Assembly (NCBI GenBank): GCA_014163555.1
Contig: JACJGO010000006.1
Coordinates: 124,001-188,000 of the forward strand
Reading direction: 5' to 3'
Origin: Flavisolibacter longurius
GTDB lineage: Bacteria; Bacteroidota; Bacteroidia; Chitinophagales; Chitinophagaceae
DNA: 64,000 bases
Shown here: piece by piece, positions 60,937 to 64,000 of the stretch
Layout of the letters: every line of letters starts with the position of its first letter
How positions within the stretch are numbered: the stretch's first letter is position 1
Translations under genes and position numbers: made by a program
Notes under the pieces: model-generated
Told to the model about the DNA's origin: nothing
Seen by the model: the letters and a program-made list of their open reading frames with translations, nothing else
Databases searched by the model: none

Positions 60937-61524
60937 TCAATAATCGTAGGCCATTACTTTTCCACTGCTGTTGTACACGGTAAAAAGTGACGTGCCGCCA
61001 TCGATGGTTTGCACCCGGAACAGGTTTTCTTCCTTTACTGGCAGCTCAATGCGAATGATATTGCCAACCCGGATGGCTGGTCGTTTGCGGAAAATCTCCT
61101 CGATAGCACGGGGAAGTTGCGGACGGTCGATGGCCGTACGTGTATCCTTGCGCTGGCCGTTGGCATGGTAAACAGCCGTAGATCGAAGAGGGCCGTTGTT
61201 GAACGTGGCGGTCCAGTCGCCACGGTACTTGCTCCAACTTACCTGGCTGGCATGCGGATAGTCGGCAGCAAACGCCTGGCGTACTTTGGCCGGCTGGTTT
61301 TTCGAAAACCTAGGACCGCCCTTTCCTTGCGTCCCATCCCACACGGCATCACTGGTTTTGTTCTCTTTTTGTTTTTTGCTGTTTGAAGGTTCACCCAGCA
61401 CAGCCCGGCGAACTTCTTCGCGGGTTGATTCCCCATTTTGGCCCTTATTCTTTCCTTTTCCTTTTTGGGCAAAACTGCTGGCAGCAATACAGATGGCAAG
61501 GGCGCAGATCAATAGTTTTTTCAT
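60937..61524 (-). CDS. Secreted PepSY-like (DUF2874-type) protein
   Basis: 195 residues; signal peptide to residue 19 (ASSFAQ). A Lys/Gly/Asn-rich linker (GKGKNKGQNG) follows, then a C-terminal domain with two PepSY-like halves: VRQAFAADYPHASQVSWSKY then WTATFNNGPLRSTAVYHANG, and PRAIEEIFRKRPAIRVGNII then FRVQTIDGGTSLFTVYNSSGK. The DYPxAxxVxW pattern is typical of this family, related to BLIP-like folds. Periplasmic; function unknown. Confidence 0.8.
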   Translation of the reverse strand: MKKLLICALAICIAASSFAQKGKGKNKGQNGESTREEVRRAVLGEPSNSKKQKENKTSDAVWDGTQGKGGPRFSKNQPAKVRQAFAADYPHASQVSWSKYRGDWTATFNNGPLRSTAVYHANGQRKDTRTAIDRPQLPRAIEEIFRKRPAIRVGNIIRIELPVKEENLFRVQTIDGGTSLFTVYNSSGKVMAYDY

Positions 61525-61668
61525 AGTGTCGGTTTAAAGCGCACAAAGTAAACAAAAGCAGCCGGGAAGCAAATACCTGACTTTCGGGTCTAATGTTGAA
61601 ATGGTGTAAATTTAAATAGCGTTCTTTTATCCCTCCCTGATAATCCTTGTCTGCTAAATCTAACGGCC

Positions 61669-63381
61669 ATGAAAAAACGTTTTTATCTTTTTTGTCCTTT
61701 TCTTGCCTGTGGCGTTGTCTTGGTATTAAGCGGAACGGCCAGTAAGGAACAGCTTCCAATACCGTCTTCTGCTACGATCGGTTGTGCGCCGGCAGCTAAT
61801 GACGACTACAAAACGGTCAACGGCAAGTTTATTCCCGTAATGCCGGGCTGGGGAAATCATTCCTATCCCATAACCACCGGCAGCGACAGCGCCCAGTTTT
61901 ATTTTAACCAAGGGCTTACCTTTTATTATAGCTATCATGCACGGGAGGCGGTGGCTTCCTTTAAGGAAGCAGCCCGGTTCGACAGCAGCAACGCTATGGC
62001 CTACTGGGGGCAGGCCCTTGCCCTGGGGCCTACTTACAATTATGGATATGCGTACAAAATGCCCGGCAGTATTCCCGGCATTTTAGCGGCCATGAACCGT
62101 CATGCCGCCAGCGCCAGCCCTAAAGAAAAAGCCCTGATTGCAGCCATGAACTTCCGGTACAATAGCAACGATCCCGCAGACGAACAACGTCCTGCTTTGA
62201 ATGCACGCTATGCCGAAGCCCTGAAACCCCTGGTGCATGCCTATGCCGATGACCTGGACATCAAAGCCCTGTACACCGACGCTGTAATGCTGCTTCATCC
62301 CTGGGACTTTTGGTATAATGACGGACAGCCCAAAAAGTGGACACCGGAGCTGGTGAAATACTGTGAAGACATTTTGCAAAAGGATCCGCATCACCCGGCT
62401 GCCCTGCACTACTACATTCATGTAACGGAAGCGTCGCGAAAGCCCGAGGTAGCCCTGCCGGGCGCCGACTCTCTGCTGAAACTCTTTCCTGGCGTGGCGC
62501 ACATGGTGCACATGTCGAGCCATGAGTATGAGCGCATTGGTTTTTATACGCAAGGCGTGCAGGCCAATGAAAAGGCGGACCGCAGCCTGGTGGTATATGA
62601 TTCCCTGGCAAAAGGCCTGTTGCCGCAGGTACATGTGCCCCATTATTTTGCGGTAGATGCGTATTGTGCCCTCAGTGGCGCCATGCAGGAAAAAGCCTTG
62701 GCCAAATCCCTTGTACTGCGAAACAGCGTACAGCCCACCGCCGAAGCCCCCTACTTGCAATATCAGTTTATGTTCCCGCAACTGGCCATGGTGCGGTTGG
62801 GCCATTGGAACCGTCTCTTGCAGGACAATTCAGCCATTGAACCGGATTGGCAATATGCGCAGGTGCTGCACCATTTTGCAAAAGGAATGGCGCTGGCCAA
62901 AACCGGGAACAGCGCAGGGGCCGAAGCGCATTTACAACAACTCCGGGAGGCGATGAAGGGTGAAACGCTTCGCAAACGTTTTGTGCCCCATACTAGCAGT
63001 CCGGCCGAATGTGCCGTAGTGGCCGAAAACATTTTGCAGGCAACAATTTATTATGAACGAAAAGAACCGGAAGGAGCTATTCGTACGATCAAAAAAGCCA
63101 TTCTTGCCGAGGATAGCCTGATCTATTCCGAACCCAAAATATGGATGTTGCCGGCACGACAATACCTGGGGACTTATTTACTACAGGGAGGCAGGGCAAA
63201 AGAAGCCGAAGCCATTTATCGTGAAGACCTTGTGTGGAACCCCGGCAACGGCTGGTCTCTCTTGGGTCTTTATCAGGCTCTGATCGCACAGGGAAAAAAA
63301 GGTGAACTGGCTACCTTGAAAAAGGGGTACACATCTTCATTTTCGGGTGCCGAAGTGATTCCGCCACGGTCGGCTTATTGA
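61669..63381 (+). CDS. Secreted TPR-repeat protein
   Basis: 570 residues. Export signal to about residue 24, with Cys15 as a weak lipid-site candidate. TPR-like helical pairs run through most of it: AQFYFNQGLTFYYSYHAREAVASFKEAARFDSSNAMAYWGQAL at ~75-120, DILQKDPHHPAALHYYIHV at ~238, and the C-terminal pair AEAIYREDLVWNPGNGWSLLGLYQALIAQGK. Two conserved His-rich parts (HHPAALHYYIHVTEAS; HMVHMSSHEYERIG) could bind metal. Relatives occur widely in environmental bacteria; role unknown. Followed by a terminator. Confidence 0.85.
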   Translation: MKKRFYLFCPFLACGVVLVLSGTASKEQLPIPSSATIGCAPAANDDYKTVNGKFIPVMPGWGNHSYPITTGSDSAQFYFNQGLTFYYSYHAREAVASFKEAARFDSSNAMAYWGQALALGPTYNYGYAYKMPGSIPGILAAMNRHAASASPKEKALIAAMNFRYNSNDPADEQRPALNARYAEALKPLVHAYADDLDIKALYTDAVMLLHPWDFWYNDGQPKKWTPELVKYCEDILQKDPHHPAALHYYIHVTEASRKPEVALPGADSLLKLFPGVAHMVHMSSHEYERIGFYTQGVQANEKADRSLVVYDSLAKGLLPQVHVPHYFAVDAYCALSGAMQEKALAKSLVLRNSVQPTAEAPYLQYQFMFPQLAMVRLGHWNRLLQDNSAIEPDWQYAQVLHHFAKGMALAKTGNSAGAEAHLQQLREAMKGETLRKRFVPHTSSPAECAVVAENILQATIYYERKEPEGAIRTIKKAILAEDSLIYSEPKIWMLPARQYLGTYLLQGGRAKEAEAIYREDLVWNPGNGWSLLGLYQALIAQGKKGELATLKKGYTSSFSGAEVIPPRSAY

Positions 63382-63403
63382 AACCATAGGGATAAGAGAA
63401 TTC

Positions 63404-63430
63404 AAAAAGGCGGTTAGTTCCGTCTTTTTT
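63404..63430 (+). terminator. Terminator of the TPR protein gene
   Basis: AAAAAGGCGG, loop TTAGTT, CCGTCTTTTTTT (one wobble pair), 23 bases after the stop. Confidence 0.85.
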
Positions 63431-63549
63431 TGTGGCAAAGTAAAACACCAAAATGCTAGTGCTAGCAGTATTGGACAGCTTATTTAGAGCTTGCGCAGGA
63501 ACAAGCTTTGGAAAGATGAGAAAAAAGGAAAAGGAACGGCCATGCTTTT

Positions 63550-63768
63550 TCAGGCTTCAGCGCCTTTTGTGCCATACGAGCGGGAAGGAGATGATGCTGG
63601 TATTTCAAGGTAGAAAAAAGGCCGGGCAGGAATGCGTTCAATGGTATCTCTGTTTTGCAGCAGGATTTGCTGGCGAAGGGCCTGCAGGTAAAATTCATCT
63701 TTACAGCGGGATGGATTGACCGGTGTAGAGGCTACCAGGATGCCGTTGAGGGTGAGGTTAAGGCGCAT
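63550..63768 (-). CDS. Small hypothetical protein
   Basis: 72 residues from ATG 63768 (MRLNLTLNGILVASTPVNPS). A longer frame exists upstream, but the protein-like part begins here. It has a short beta start and a helix (FYLQALRQQILLQNRDTIER) and resembles short uncharacterised proteins of this phylum in layout. No signal peptide. It may be co-transcribed with whatever lies beyond the right edge. Confidence 0.5.
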   Translation of the reverse strand: MRLNLTLNGILVASTPVNPSRCKDEFYLQALRQQILLQNRDTIERIPARPFFYLEIPASSPSRSYGTKGAEA

Positions 63769-63915
63769 GGTTGTTGTTTTGAATAAAGTTCGGAATAGCG
63801 AACGGCCAGGGACAACCGCAAAACGGATCAACCGGCGATTTTGCTGCTTCAACTGTACCAGTCCGGCGGCAACAAACCCGGCGGGAAAAAGCAATGCTAT
63901 TTTTTATCTGATATT

Positions 63916-64000
63916 TCAGTAGTCATGTCCGTATTGACGGCGTGGGAGAATTGTTTCCAACGCTATTTTCGCAGGATGGTTTCCTTCTTTCGGATGGGCC
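63916..64000 (-). CDS. Possible 3' end of a gene cut by the right edge
   Basis: An open minus-strand frame enters from the edge and stops with TGA at 63916-63918; its end reads AHPKEGNHPAKIALETILPR then RQYGHDY. 27 residues are too few to name. The other two minus frames are closed in this stretch. Confidence 0.3.
   Translation of the reverse strand, partial: AHPKEGNHPAKIALETILPRRQYGHDY

Noticed and set aside
1-64000. tRNA, rRNA, phage or transposase genes
   Set aside because: No cloverleaf, rRNA stretch, integrase, transposase or phage structural gene was recognised on either strand by eye; a covariance-model scan would be the decisive test.

Overview
The window looks like a chromosomal segment of a Bacteroidota bacterium, most likely of the Chitinophagaceae type. 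The signs are SusC/SusD pairs, a type IX secretion C-terminal tail, CarboxypepD_reg-plug-barrel receptors, GIN, DUF3667, DUF4920 and DUF5689 proteins, LytS/LytTR two-component pairs, and lipoprotein signals in place of Gram-positive anchors. No tRNA, rRNA, CRISPR array, phage or intact insertion sequence was seen. The left edge cuts a kelch-type secreted protein (1-786, minus). The right edge may cut the tail of another minus-strand gene.

Layout. 1-10.6 kb: kelch protein, YdcF-like protein, Rieske-FAD oxidoreductase, a 928-residue outer-membrane barrel, a DUF2400/TIGR02757 protein, a secreted alpha/beta hydrolase and a 45-residue lipoprotein. 11-23.6 kb: a nucleotide-signalling neighbourhood with an HD-domain hydrolase, a cyclic-nucleotide-binding protein overlapping an NTT-like transporter with HEAT repeats, a 2145-residue secreted subtilase-like protein, and a TPR adenylate cyclase directly behind it. 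23.6-36 kb: ordinary housekeeping and envelope genes, including metB-type enzyme, class C serine hydrolase, aldo/keto reductase, LytTR pair, CPBP protease and CutC, plus several small, very hydrophilic proteins and a PRC-barrel protein. 36-41.7 kb: nitrilase-acetyltransferase fusion, ABC exporter, DUF4920 protein and di-haem cytochrome c peroxidase.

41.9-57.1 kb is the most coherent unit. A DeoR/GlpR regulator lies divergent to glpD. These are followed, all on the plus strand, by SusC, SusD, a DUF5689 lipoprotein, a calcineurin-like phosphoesterase, an SGNH esterase, a glycerophosphodiester phosphodiesterase, glycerol kinase and the GlpF channel. Read together this is a locus for capturing a glycerophosphate-containing macromolecule or lipid head group at the surface, cutting it to glycerol-3-phosphate and glycerol, and feeding it to glycolysis through GlpK and GlpD. 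The substrate is inferred. 57-64 kb: acetyltransferase, PAS protein, small outer-membrane barrel, lytic transglycosylase, PepSY-like protein and a TPR protein.

Two structural signals stand out. One is a run of thirteen to fifteen units of about 19 residues (core GGAVVILNG) inserted inside an MBG domain of the giant secreted protein, with peptide conserved but codons scrambled. The other is a set of intergenic tracts with strict 7-base (once 8-base) periodicity at gene borders between 37.7 and 56.4 kb, in three sequence families and in both orientations. In one case the tract encodes the C-terminus and stop of the upstream gene; in another it runs exactly to the glpF start codon.
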